From: Prorocentrum cordatum
Lineage: Eukaryota > Sar > Dinophyceae > Prorocentrales > Prorocentraceae
NCBI GenBank assembly: GCA_963575745.1
Contig: CAUYUJ010015749.1
Coordinates: 409,069-473,068, forward strand
Direction of reading: 5' to 3'
DNA: 64,000 bases
Shown: piece after piece, positions 50,497 to 61,489 of the stretch
How the letters are laid out: each line of letters begins with the position of its first letter
Numbering within the stretch: the first letter of the stretch is position 1
Position numbers and translations under genes: made by a program
Notes under the pieces: generated by a model
Told to the model about the DNA's origin: nothing
The model's input: the letters and a program-made list of their open reading frames with translations, nothing else
The model's database searches: none

Positions 50497-51832
50497 GTCA
50501 AAGGTCGGAGGGTGCAAGCTGTGCACTAACACGGGTCTTGGGCGCAGAAGCGGTGCATATGCCTCGTCCCTCGTCGTCGTCCTCCTCTTTCTCCTCGTGC
50601 TCCTCCTCCTCCTCCTCCTCCTCTTCCTCCTCCTCCTCCTCCTCCTCAAGGCATCTGGGTGAGGAGCACAGGTGCACTGAGCGACAGGCGCTCGCTCCCA
50701 CACGTTTCCCTGCATGCCTCTTTTCTGAGACATCCCCTCTTGCATCTTATCCATGCGAATGGCTTATAGATGCTTCTGCGTGGGCTGCTGGCTCCTGATC
50801 GTCATCGAGGGCTGGACTTCGTGTCGGCTTCCCCCGGCACTTCATGGTGGAGGGCGCAGAAGTGCGGGGACGAGATTACCGACCGAAAGGGGAACGCGGA
50901 CCGCATGAAGGAGGGTATGAACGACACCACGGGCGAGACTGCGCGCGGTGAGCGCACTCTGACTGACGCCTGCCTGGACAGGGCCCCGTCCCAGAACGAA
51001 CTGAATCGATTGTATGCGGCCCGCGATCCTCCTCTTCTCCCCTCTGTCGTTGCGATCGATTGCGCGATTTCGGGCCCGACCGATTCGAGCTGAACTTGCC
51101 TCTGACCGTCTCAATCCGTTTGCGTTTTTGACCTGTAGCTATGCGGCTACTGCGCTATGTTGTGTCGGGGTGAGCTTATTCGTCGTTCACCTTCGGCCCG
51201 CTATGTAGTGTGGAGTGCCTAGGCGAGCCCCCCGCGGTTTCCCCAAATGGGGGTCTTGCTTGGCCAGCGGTATTCCCCTGCGGGGCCCCAAAGATTATCG
51301 TGCCCCAAAGTGGTTCTCGAACACCTGATCCGTTTTTTGTTTTTCCCTTGAGGGCCCTCAGGGTGCGCTTGCTCGAGGCCGCGGTACTTAATCGGATCAT
51401 TGGTGCTGCTCTGCTCTGCTCTCTCCTCACTTTCCCCCTCCTCCTCCTCCTCCTCCTCCTCCTCCTCCTCCTCCTCCTCCTCCTCACCCTCCTCACCCTC
51501 CTCATCACCCTCCTCTCCCTCCTCCCCCTCCTCCTCCTTCTCCTCCTCTTCCTCCTCCTCTTCCTCCTCCTCCTCCTCCTCCTCGTTCTCCTCCCCCTCC
51601 TCCTCGTCCTCCTCCTCCTTCTTGGCAAGGCCAGGAGGGTGGGGGCACCCCGCTCTTGGGCCCAGGGTGGGCCAGGCCCGGGGCAGTGGATATGCAGGGG
51701 TCTCGCCGCCCCCGCCCATCCGGCGTTGTATTGCTTTCGCGACGCGGCGGCTCTCGGTCACTGTTTTTTGCCTGCTGCTTCGGGGGTGGCTTTCTTTCGC
51801 GCGACGGTGTCCTCTTGCCATTGCTGGACCAG
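50497..51832. other. Element-filled intron with CTC tracts
   Basis: Family R-like halves (TTGGGCGCAGAAGCGGTGCA near 50535; GGGGCAGTGGATATGCAGGG near 51680), CTC tracts at 50575-50645 and 51440-51635, and 50760-51400 with no recognised repeat. Confidence 0.5.
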
Positions 51833-51902
51833 TGGCGCTCGATGATGCGATGCCCTGCACAGCGCGAGCTCCCAGCAGGCATCTGGCCGTAAAGCGGGCT
51901 GC
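51833..51902 (+). CDS. HEAT-repeat protein, exon ALDDAMPCTARAPSRHLAVK
   Basis: After GCTGGACCAG, two bases complete Val with the previous exon, then ALDDAMPCTARAPSRHLAVK RA. HLAVKRAA matches a HEAT helix B start. The donor GCTGC/GTAAGT is the strongest consensus donor seen here. It exits in phase 2, and the next exon enters with one base, so phases fit on both sides. Confidence 0.5.
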
Positions 51903-52189
51903 GTAAGTTTGGTTGACCAGTAAGGCTTGATTTCTTCGGCCGTCAGACTGTCACTGTGTTTGGCTTTCACGACGTCACGACGTCGGTTCCAATGTTTCGA
52001 CCACTTCCCCAGGGGTTCGAGTTTTCATCCCGATTTGTTCTTTGACGGTCCCGAGGCCTGGAAAAATTGCCTCCAGAGTCCAGGGGGCGAAAACAGCGAA
52101 AAAACGGACCGTCGTGCCGTTTTTTTCCAACGCCTGAATCGAGGGGCCCCAAGATCAGGGAACAAACGCTGCATAAACATTAGTTGTCA

Positions 52190-52374
52190 GATGTCCGCGC
52201 GGATTTATCGGATCGGCGCTGGAGCCCCCTTGGCGGCGCCTCCGGTGCCGCCGCCAGGGAGAGGGATCCGACGCCGATGCCAGAAATCCGCGCGGGTTTT
52301 CGACAACTTATGTCTGTGCCACTTTTTGCGCGGCTCCCTCTCCGAGGAGACCGAGGAGGAGGAGGAGGAGGAGG

Positions 52375-52407
<33 letters not shown>

Positions 52408-52452
52408 GGAGGAGGAGGAGGAGGAGGAGGAGGATAAGGAGGAGGACGCGAG
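52190..52452. mobile_element. Family P palindrome and (GGA)n tract within the last intron
   Basis: GTCCGCGCGGATTTATCGGA against CAGAAATCCGCGCGGGTTTT, then GGA/GAA repeats from 52350. 51903-52190 has a family U-like fragment (52000-52095). Confidence 0.75.
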
Positions 52453-52585
52453 GGGCGCCGCGTTCGCCGACGAGGTCGCCGACGCCCTGGAGGACCCGCG
52501 GGACCCCGTGCGCAGCGCAGCCGCCGCGGCGCTGGAGGCCTTCGGCTGGGAGGGCGCGCCCGGGGCGGCCGCCGAGGGCCAGTGA
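52453..52585 (+). CDS. HEAT-repeat protein, terminal exon
   Basis: One base completes Ala with the previous exon; then GAAFADEVADALEDPRDPVR, SAAAAALEAFGWEGAPGAAA, EGQ and TGA (52583-52585). VADALEDPRDPVRSAAAAALEAFG is a complete HEAT repeat and the Gly/Ala tail looks like a natural C-terminus. A CA/GTGAGG donor overlaps the stop, so continuation into the HEAT-like 53080 region is possible though its phase does not fit. Confidence 0.6.
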
Positions 52586-52639
52586 GGCTTGAGCCCTCGG
52601 CCTGGCGTCGCAGACCCCCTCGCGTCGTGAAAACGCAGA

Positions 52640-52740
52640 GGAGGGAGGAGGGAGGAGGGAGGGAGGAGGGAGGAGGGAGGAGGACCAGGAGGAGCACGAG
52701 GAGGAGGAGGAGGACGAGGACGAGGACTAGGAGGAGGATG
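52640..52740. repeat. (GGA)n tract
   Basis: GGAGGAGGGA and GAGGAGGACGAGG repeats just after the stop codon. Confidence 0.9.
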
Positions 52741-52768
52741 AAGACAGGAGGAACAGATACCAATACAT

Positions 52769-52954
52769 TTCGGTCGGGCGTGTCCTCCTACAGGCGGATT
52801 CTAGACGAAAAGTAGGATGTAGCCAGAACATATTTAAACACAGTCAAACAAAATTGTAGAAACATCATCCCCACACAGTTTTTCTTTGTGAGAAAAAAAC
52901 AACACAACAAACTGTTTTTGAGTACTCCTCCTGTAGAGGGACGTGCCCGACTCA
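52769..52954. mobile_element. Family A introner-like element, copy 8
   Basis: TTCGGTCGGGCGTGTCCTCC to GTAGAGGGACGTGCCCGACT. Interior with AAACACAGTCAAACAAAATT. Target duplication not clear. Confidence 0.8.
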
Positions 52955-53079
52955 ACCATAAACCCGTTCATCTGCCCTTCCCATCGTATCCCCCTTGTTG
53001 GGCCTCGTGGGCGGCCCTCGTCGCCACCGCGGGACTCGCCACGACATTCCGGTCAGAACGCGCCTTGGGAGAGGTCCAG

Positions 53080-53170
53080 GGAGCAGCGGTTGTCTCAGCG
53101 GCGAGGGTCCCCGCCGCGTTCGGAAGCAGACGTGGGATGTACGTAGCCGAATTGGGCATGGCGGGCGGTG
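53080..53170 (+). CDS. Possible HEAT-type exon
   Basis: Reads GAAVVSAARVPAAFGSRRGM YVAELGMAG after GAGGTCCAG, closely paralleling VRVAAIGSLARFGPRGQMYA at 48855. It could extend the HEAT gene or be a duplicated remnant. Upstream sequence (53015-53075) resembles 42865-42940 and 54515-54590, probably an element end. Followed by a GGA tract (53165-53240). Confidence 0.35.
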
Positions 53171-53309
53171 GGAGGAGGAGGAAGAGGAGGGAAATGAGGA
53201 GGAGGAGGAGGAGGAGGAGGAGGAGGAGGAGGAGGAGGCTACAAGACTATTGCGAAGGCCTTACGGCCGGTGCCGCCGACCCTGGAGGGCGACCCATGCG
53301 TTCTCGTAT

Positions 53310-53465
53310 GTGGCGGGGGGGGCCTCTTGGGGCTTCCTGGGGGCCTCTTGGGGGTCTCGTGGTGGCCTCTTGGGGGCATCTTGGGGCTTCCTGGGAGCCT
53401 CTGTCGCCGAGGGCTCGTCGGGCCCCCCGTCTGGGCAGCCTCTGGGGCCATCTTGGAGGCATCTT
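53310..53465. repeat. GGCCTCTTGGGG minisatellite
   Basis: Opposite orientation to the CCCAAGAGGCC arrays at 28-34 kb. A further array is at 56350-56520. Confidence 0.85.
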
Positions 53466-53924
53466 GGGCGCGGGGGGGGCGTCGTATCTGAGTGGCGCCC
53501 CCCCCCCGGGACCCCCCCGCTACCCCCCCCCCCCCTCCCGGCGGGGGAGGGATCAAAGGGAAGGGGCTTCCCTTCGACTCAAATGCGACGTTGCTGAAGT
53601 TCATTTGGGCTGGCGCGCTTGAGCAGGGGCCCCTGCTGGGAAAGAGGACGGGAGTGGCGACGGGCCCACGGAAAGGGAGGCGCAAGGAAGGGGGACGACA
53701 GAGACGACGACCAACGAACAACGGGGATGACGTCTCGAACGGAAAAGCCCCTCACACACGCCGACAGGGTCGGCGGATTTGAGCCGCAGCCACGTATACA
53801 GGCGACCCCCGGCGCCGTACGCGGCCTGCCCTACGGCAGGCCCCCCCCCCCCCACACACGGGACGCGCGCGCGGCGCGGGCGGCCAGGCGTGCGGAGCTG
53901 TGGAGTCAGCGCGCGGCGGCAGGA

Positions 53925-54470
53925 GGAGGAGGAGGAGGAGGAGGAGGAGGAGGAGGAGGAGGAGGAGGAGGAGGAGGAGGAGGAGGAACGCGCGGGGGGA
54001 GGGAGGAGCACGCTCAGAACATGTAGGCCTGGTGCGCGAGTGCCGGAGCGCGCGGACAGCGCGGAGGTGGAAGTCCTGGTAGGAGCGGAGCTTGAAGCGG
54101 GACACGGGTCGTGAGTTTGGGCTCTGGGGGCCCTCGCCGAGACCCAGGACCGTCAGGAAACCGCTCGGGACCGCAAGCCGGTCCCCTGGAAGGAGGTCCA
54201 GGCCTCTGGGAGTCCAAGTCGTGAAAAAGTCATGGCGTCGGGGGTCTGCAGTCGTCGGAGGAAGTCGCGGCGCCCAGCGCCGGATGGCTTCGGCTGCGAG
54301 GGCGACGGCGAAGGTGGGGGCGAGGAAGCCGAGGAAGGGCGAGGTGGGGGCGAGGTGGGGGCGGGGGCGAGGTGGGGGTGGGGGCGAGGAAGCCGGACGG
54401 CGAAGGTGGAGGCGAGGTGGGGACGGGGGCGAGGGCGACGGCGAAGGGGGGCGAGGAAGGAGGGGGAGGA
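53925..54470. repeat. (GGA)n tract and GGGGCGAGG minisatellite
   Basis: GGA repeats 53925-53985, a family U-like fragment (54110-54250), then GGCGAGGAAGC/GGTGGGGGCGA units (54295-54470). Confidence 0.8.
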
Positions 54471-56819
54471 AGAAACACCGATACCGCTCAGCCTTTCCTA
54501 GCCTTCGCCTTCTCCTAGGAGGTCCTCGTAGCCGCGGCTGGATTCGCCTTGATATATTTTGGCCGGAGCGCACCTCGGGAGGGGCCCGAGGAGCAGCGGC
54601 ATCGGTATTCCGATGCTTGTCCAGGAGCGAGGATGGATCAGGGGCAACGTTAGGGAGGGAACAGGCTCGTGGGGCAACGCATCGACCCCGAATCGCCCAC
54701 TGATCGCCGATAGGGGGCCCGATGGCCCCACCCCGCCCAGGAGCGGGCGGATTCGCTATCGGAGGCCTGTCGCCGCTCTGTCGGCTACGCATCGCCCCGC
54801 GAGCGGGTCCCTCCCTGGCGTTGCCCCGCTGCTGCAGTCGGCGTGGAGCTCGTGGCCGCCGCTCTAGTCGGGGGCGGCCAAGAGGGGGGGATGACCAGGG
54901 GGGGGGTATCATGGCGGGGGCCATGATGTCTCCCCAGATTTCATGGCGCCTCGTCTTAGAGTATTCTAGACGCTTCGCGTATCCCCGCCAGCCGGTGTCC
55001 ACCCTCCCGCCGTCTGTTCGCGTCTGTCGCCGCCGCTGGTGTGTCGACCGCGGACTGCGCCCCCCCTCTATCCGGGGCTCGGGTGTGCGACTTTGCTGGC
55101 GCCACCACTCGCACGTGCCAGGTCTTGGCAGGCATCTTGGGTCGCTCTGAGGTGCCCACCCTGGTCACATCGCGGTGCCCCCACGCGCCATTTTGGCCGC
55201 GCCGCAGCTTCTGCTGCCCAATTCACTCGCATCCAATTCATTTCGTGACGTTGGCCCACTTGGCTGGCTTCCTCGGTACTCTTGCAGTCCCGTGGGTGGT
55301 TACACCCCTGCCTGCAATTCGCATCGCAGCTTGCAGACCCTAGCAGCCAGCCACCCTGGCAGTCCGCCTCCCCCTGCAGCTCTCTGCTTGCGTTCATCCC
55401 TGGCAGTGCAGCCACCCTGGCAGCCACCGATGCTTGCATGGACGCTGTGTGGGCGCTTTCTGCCCCTGGCCCTGGCATCCACACAGTGCAGCTTGCAGCC
55501 CACGCGAGGCGCCGCTTAGGCAGCTTAGGCAGTTTAGGTGTGCGGCTCTAGTTTGCTCCTGTTGTCAATTAGTAGGCCCGCGCCCCGGAGTTACGACTCG
55601 CAGTTTGCGCATTCGCCCGCGGCCGCGACCAACAAAAAAAATATCCCCGCCAGCCCATCCAGAAACGATGTCCAGGCGAGTTGAGGTGATCAGGGAAGGG
55701 CGGGAACAAAGAGGGAGACGGTCCGAACCGTGCGAAGGAGGAAGGAGGAGAAGGAGGAGGTCGGATGGATAGATGGGTGGGGATGAGGAGGATGAATAGG
55801 ATGATGAGGAAACGATGAGAATGAGTAGGAGGAGGAGGGAGGAGCAGGAGGAGGAGGGCACGCAAGAGGGCCAAAGGTCTCTGTGATGCCTCTCGGAGCC
55901 TCTTGGGGTATCAACACCCAGTGCCAAGGAGGGTCGTCGAGAGTCCTTGAGCCTACGGTGTTCTGTGGGCGGGAGATTCACCCGTCCCACAAACTTCAGA
56001 ATGGTGTTCAAGGGACTGTTTTTTGTTTTTCTTGTGGCCTATATGGGAGGTTTCGGGTCCGCTCTGACGGACTTGGGAAGCCGTGCAGGCCCATTTCGAG
56101 GAGAGGTCGAAAAAACTTGTCGGCTCTCCTCTTCGGTATGCTCCCTCAGCAACGGGCAAAGACTGCTCGTGCCGTTTTCGCCACCAAGAGGTCCTTCTAA
56201 CCTTCAAGGGTGGCGGATTTGGGAGCTCGAGGGTCTCTCCGTTTGAGAGGCCCCATTCTGCCGCCCATGGATTGGGTGGCTCCTTTCCGCGCACCGTCGC
56301 TCCCGCCTCTGCGCTTTCGCGCTTCTCCAGAAAAAAGAAAAAAAGTCCTCTGGGACGTCTTGGGGGTTTCTTGGCGGTCCTGGGGGGCTTTTCGGCGTCG
56401 TGGGTGACTCGGGGGGGCCTCTTGGGGTCGATTGGGGTCCTCTTGGGGGCCTCCTGGGGGCCTCTTGGGGGCCTCTTGGGGCCATCTTGGGACGCAAGCT
56501 CCTGGGCGTTTTTGGGGGCCATTTTGGAGGAGAAACTTCAAGTAGCGCTCCCCCAAAAAGGCCAAAATGGAACCAAGACCTTACTAACACCAGTGATTTT
56601 GGCTTCCTCGCCGAGGCTGTTTGGGGCGCTCTAACTGCCCGCGACCAGCCCCATCCAGGCCCAGGGGAAGGGGTTAGGGGGAGGGGTTAAGACCCCCTCC
56701 CCGCAAACCGTCTCGCTCACTCCCACCCGCCCTCCCAACACATACGTAGCACCCGAGTCTGGCCCGAGCTTCAGCATATTCAGCAGTCGTCTTTGGATGG
56801 GCAGCTACTGGGGGCCAAT

Positions 56820-56849
56820 CTTCCGCCGCCGCCGCCGCCGCCGCCGCCT

Positions 56850-56887
<38 letters not shown>

Positions 56888-57055
56888 CCCCGCGCCGCCG
56901 CCCGCGCCGCCGCGCCGCTGCCGCCACCGCTACCGCGCCGCCGCCGCCCGCCGCCGCCGCCGCCGCCGCCCCCGCCGCCGCCACCGCCCCCGCCGCCGCA
57001 GCCGCCGCAGCCGCCGCCACCGCCGCCGCAGCCGCCGCAGCCGCCGCCGCCGCCA
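56820..57055. repeat. (CCG)n tract
   Basis: 235 bp of CCG/CCGCAG trinucleotides. Confidence 0.95.
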
Positions 57056-57062
57056 AGTGTAC

Positions 57063-59593
57063 TCTGCATTGTTCCCCACATGTTTCGTGGGGTTTTGGTT
57101 TTCTTCCCTGCCGCGCCGCACCCGCGTCTCACACCTCCCCCGTCCCCTTCTCCTTCTCGCACAGCACAGCACAGCACAGCACTGCTCAGCATAGCTCAGC
57201 ACAGCTCAGCTCAGCTCAGCTCAGCACAGCTCAGCTCAGCTCAGCACAGCACAGCACAGCACAGCACAGCACTGCTCAGCATAGCTCAGCACAGCTCAGC
57301 TCAGCTCAGCTCAGCACAGCACAGCACAGCTCAGCACAGCACAGCACAGCACAGTACAGCACAGCACAGCACAGCTCAGCACAGCTCAGCACAGCTCAGC
57401 TCAGCTCAGCACAGCACAGCTCAGCTCGGTCGTCCAGGCCGTAGCAGGCGTGGCACTTCCACGATACCATAGGGGGTGCGCAGGGGGTGGTCCCCCTATC
57501 CGCGCCGGTCGTCCAGGCCGTAGCAGGCGTGGCAGTTTCTCGATACCATAGGGGGTGCGCACGGGGTGGTCCCCTTTCCGCGCCGGTCGTCCAGGCCGTA
57601 GCAGGCGTGGCAGTTTCTCGACACCATAGGGGTGCGCAGGGGGTGGTCCCCCTATCCGCGCCGGTCGTCCAGGCCGTAGCAGGCGTGGCAGTTTCTCGAC
57701 ACCATAGGGGGTGCGCACGGGGTGGTCCCCTATCCGCGCCGGTCGTCCAGGCCGTAGCAGGCGTGGCAGTTTCTCGACGCCATAGGGGGTGCGCAGGGGG
57801 TGGTCCCCCTATCCGCGCCGGTCGTCCAGGCCGTAGCAGGCGTGGCAGTTTCTCGACGCCATAGTGGGTGCGCACGGGGTGGTCCCCCTATCCGCGCCGG
57901 TCGTCCAGGCCGTAGCAGGCGTGGCAGTTTCTCGACACCATAGGGGGTGCGCAGGGGGTGGTCCCCCTATCCGCGCCGGTCGTCCAGGCCGTAGCAGGCG
58001 TGGCAGTTTCTCGACACCATAGGGGGTGCGCAGGGGGTGGTCCCCCTATCCGCGCCGGTCGTCCAGGCCGTAGCAGGCGTGGCAGTTTCTCGACGCCATA
58101 GTGGGTGCGCACGGGGTGGTCCCCCTATCCGCGCCGGTCGTCCAGGCCGCAGCAGGCGTGGCAGTTTCTCGACACCGTAGTGGGTGCGCAGGGGGTGGTC
58201 CCCCTATCCGCGCCGGTCGTCCAGGGCATAGCAGGCGTGGCACTTTCTCGACACCATAGGGGGTGCGCAGGGGGTGGTCCCCCTATCCGCGCCGGTCGTC
58301 CAGGCCGTAGCAGGCGTGGCAGTTTCTCGACACCATAGGGGGTGCGCACGGGGTGGTCCCCCTATCCGCGCCGGTCGTCCAGGCCGTAGCAGGCGTGGCA
58401 GTTTCTCGACACCAGGGGGTGCGCACGGGGTGGTCCCCCTATCCGCGCCGGCCGTCCAGGCCGTAGCAGGCGTGGCACTTTCTCGACACCGTCCAGGGGC
58501 CGGTCGTCCAGGCCGGCACGTGGCACTTTCTCGACACCATAGGGGGTGCGCAGGGGGTGGTCCCCCTATCCGCGCCGGTCGTCCAGGCCGTAGCAGGCGT
58601 GGCAGTTTCTCGACACCAGTGGGTGGCAGGATAGTGGGTGCGCACGGGGTGGTCCCCCTATCCGCGCCGGTCGTCCAGGCCGTAGCAGGCGTGGCACTTT
58701 CTCGACACCATAGGGGGTGCGCAGGGGGTGGTCCCCCTATCCGCGCCGGTCGTCCAGGCCGTAGCAGGCGTGGCAGTTTCTCGACGCCGTAGTGGGTGCG
58801 CACGGGGTGGTCCCCCTATCCGCGCCGGTCCGTCCAGGCCGTAGCAGGCGTGGCAGTTTCTCGACACCATAGGGGGTGCGCAGGGGGTGGTCCCCCTATC
58901 CGCGCCGGTCGTCCAGGCCGTAGCAGGCGTGGCACTTTCTCGACGGGGGTGCGCAGGGGGTGGTCCCTGAGCGCGGCCGCTATCCGAGACGGTCGTCCAG
59001 GGCATAGCAGGCGTGGCACTTTCTCGACACCATAGGGGGTGCGCAGGGGGTGGTCCCTGAGCGCGGCCGCTATCCGAGACGGTCGTCCAGGGCATAGTAG
59101 GCGTGGCACTTTCTCGATTCCATAGGGGGTGCGCAGGGGGTGGTCCCTGAGCGCGGCCGCTATCCGAGACGGTCGTCCAGGGCATAGTAGGCGTGGCACT
59201 TTCTCGATTCTCTAGGGGGTGCGCAGGGGGTGGTCCCCAAGCGCGGCCGCTATTCGAGACGGTCGTCCAGGGCATAGCAGGTGTGGCACTTTCTCGACAC
59301 CATAGGGGGTGCGCAGGGGTTGGTCCCTCACCGCGGCCGCTATGCACGACGGTCGTCCAGGGCATAGCAGGTGTGGCACTTTCTCGACACCATAGGGGGT
59401 GCGCAGGGGGTGGTCCCTCACCGCGGCCGCTATGCACGACAGTCGTCCAGGGCATAGCAGGCGTGGCACTTTCTGGACAAAATAGGGGGTGCGCAGGGGG
59501 TGGCAACGGCCACCAACATCATTCTTACATGCTTCACTTCAGCTATCATCACTCCAGCCATAATATAAGTATGTGGGGTTCCTCGGCAGCGTA
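57063..59593. mobile_element. Solo arm of the giant inverted repeat family
   Basis: Starts GTTCCCCACATGTTTCGTGG and ends GTGGGGTTCCTCGGCAGCG, the same outer and inner ends as the 25-33-kb arms, with a CTCAG/CACAG array (57161-57427) and about 26 satellite units of 77-80 bp (57428-59505). Early units carry CCCCCTATCCGCGCCGGTCG, later ones GAGCGCGGCCGCTATCCGAG, so subfamilies are spatially ordered. Confidence 0.85.
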
Positions 59594-60039
59594 ATTTTTT
59601 GATAGGGATGGTGGGGGGGGGGCCGCATCGGGTTGGCTGCGCATGTTCAGAATTTGGAGGCAGAGTGTGTTTTGTATTGTTTTTTACAAGGGATGGTGGT
59701 GGGGGGGTGTTGTCATGGACCTTGGTTGGCCCCCAGTTGCCTGGGGGAAGGGGTGCTTATTAATAGGGAACAGTGATGAACCCTTCCCCGAATGGGAAGT
59801 GGGAGGGGTGGAAGAGGAAACGCCCTAAACCACCTACGCCCAGAGGGCTGGTGGGATTTCAATGCGTACCTGCCCCCCCCTGGGCCGCGCACGTGCCGCC
59901 GGCCATGATTTGCGCCCCCCCCCCGCTTGGACGCCCCCCTATTGGCCGACCCCGATTTAGCATAGGCATAGACGATCTCACTTATCAGCAGTGCTACCGC
60001 TAGTTGTTTTGCAACATTTTCTTAGTGTCATGGGCGTTG

Positions 60040-60260
60040 ACGCCGACTCCCACGCCGACCAGCTCGCCCACTTCTTCACCGACCAGCTCGCCCACTCCTT
60101 CACCGACCAGCTCACCGACTCCCGCACCGACCAGCTCACCGACTCCCGCACCGACAAGCTCGCCGATTCTCGTGCCGACCTGCTCATCGACTCCCTCTCC
60201 GACAAGCTCGCCGACTCCCGCGCCGACCAGTTCGCTGACTCCCGCACGAGTGGCTCGCGG
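60040..60260. repeat. 24-bp minisatellite, first array
   Basis: Units CACCGACTCCCGCACCGACC AGCT; 24 bp is eight codons, so all three plus frames stay open (PTPAPTSS in one). 59600-59870 and 60300-60710 hold no gene. Confidence 0.9.
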
Positions 60261-60714
60261 TCCTCCGCACCGACCAGCACAAATACAGCAGAACAGTAAC
60301 ATTGACTATGCTATGCACTCCAGTCCAGGCGCCCACGGAGGAGGGGGGGCAAATCCTGCCCCCCGTTATACCACGATCGACCTCATATTTGAAGCTTATC
60401 TTGATAGTAGGATGGTTCCGCTTGCTAGCTGCGGTTGGGCGTGAGCTTTGAGCCACAACGATTGAACTGGCTAACGTATTGTAAGGTATTTTAGAATAGG
60501 TCCACAAGCCGCGTCGTCGTCAGCACTCCCGGTATTCTGACTTCTGGATCCAGTGAACATTCAGCTGTCAGACGTGGCAAACCGCAGAATTGGCAGCATT
60601 TTGTCTGAACGCTTTCTGCTCCAACATGCTCACTATCTCACATAAGTCTTCTGACCCATTCTCACACATGTGGACGGATCCGCAGATCGTGATACGAGCG
60701 GGCGATTTCTACAA

Positions 60715-61165
60715 CTCCCACACCGACCAAATTGGCGGCCTCCGCACCGACCAGCTCACCGACTCCCGCGCCGACTGGCTCGCCGACTCCCGCGCCAGCC
60801 AGCTCACCGAATCCCGCTCCGACCAGCCCGCCGACTCCCGCACCGAGCTCACCGACTCGCGCCGCCCAGCTCATCGACTCCCTCACCGACCAGCTCGCCC
60901 ACTCCCTCCACCGGCCAGCTCACCGCCCCCCGCCCCGACCAGCTGGGCGGCTCCCGCACTGAACAGCCCACCGACTCCCGCGCCTACCAGCTCGCTGCTT
61001 CCCGCGCCGACGAGCTCATCGACTCCCAGCCCCACCAGCTCACCGACTCCCGCACCGACTGGCTCGCCGGCCCCCAGCCGACCAGCTCGCCAACTTCTGG
61101 GGCGACCAGCCCACCGACTCCCGTACGGACCAGCTCACCGACTCCCGCGCCCACCAGCTCGCCGA
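60715..61165. repeat. 24-bp minisatellite, second array
   Basis: About 19 units of the same repeat, ending at CCGACCACGATTCACTGACC. Then ATGAGGATG/CATCCTCAT inverted copies (61180-61235). Confidence 0.9.
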
Positions 61166-61294
61166 CCACGATTCACTGACCACATGAGGATGTTTGAGTC
61201 ATGAGGATGCTGGACTCAACCATCCTCATGTAGCGTAAGCCACAGAGTCTACAGGCACACCCAGGGGGCCCTACAGGGCTCCCTTCCCCTACAG

Positions 61295-61416
61295 AATTCC
61301 CATCTTTTCATCGACCTCCGAACTCAACCCGACACACTACCTGCGCTCCTTGGAACACGGGCGGGGGGACACCCTGCTGCATGCGGCCGCTGCGCCCGCC
61401 GCCTGGCGCGCTCTCC
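61295..61416 (+). CDS. Possible ankyrin-type exon
   Basis: A strong acceptor (CCCTTCCCCTACAG) is followed by a frame reading SELNPTHYLRSLEHGRGDTL then LHAAAAPAAWRAL. GDTLLHAAA is the ankyrin repeat core (G-x-T-x-LHxAA). A GT donor follows (CTCTCC/GTAGCC). No second repeat or neighbouring exon was found; downstream is a 245-bp (CTC)n tract. If real it belongs to another gene than the HEAT exons. Confidence 0.4.
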
Positions 61417-61489
61417 GTAGCCGCCCACCCCCTGCCCCCCCGCGGCCGTGCGCCGGGCCCTTCGTGCCCTCCCCGTCTTCCATCCTTCA

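Larger units (their letters stand above)
54868..59955. mobile_element. Family H element split by about 5 kb of other sequence
   Basis: The left half (TCGGGGGCGGCCAAGAGG to the CATGATGTCTCC block, 54868-54955) and right half (GGGCCGCGCACGTGCCGCCG to GGCCGACCCCGA, 59870-59955) of a family H element. TCTAG and TTTAG outside the two ends (54863-54867, 59956-59960) look like the worn target duplication. The interior includes a CCTGGCAG-rich stretch (55330-55450), a GGCCTC minisatellite, a (CCG)n tract (56820-57055) and the solo satellite arm. Confidence 0.65.

Noticed and set aside
55040-55560. Possible exon (AVWALSAPGPGIHTVQLAAH)
   Set aside because: Lies in CCTGGCAGCCACC-rich repetitive sequence; HEAT-like only superficially and without supported splice sites.
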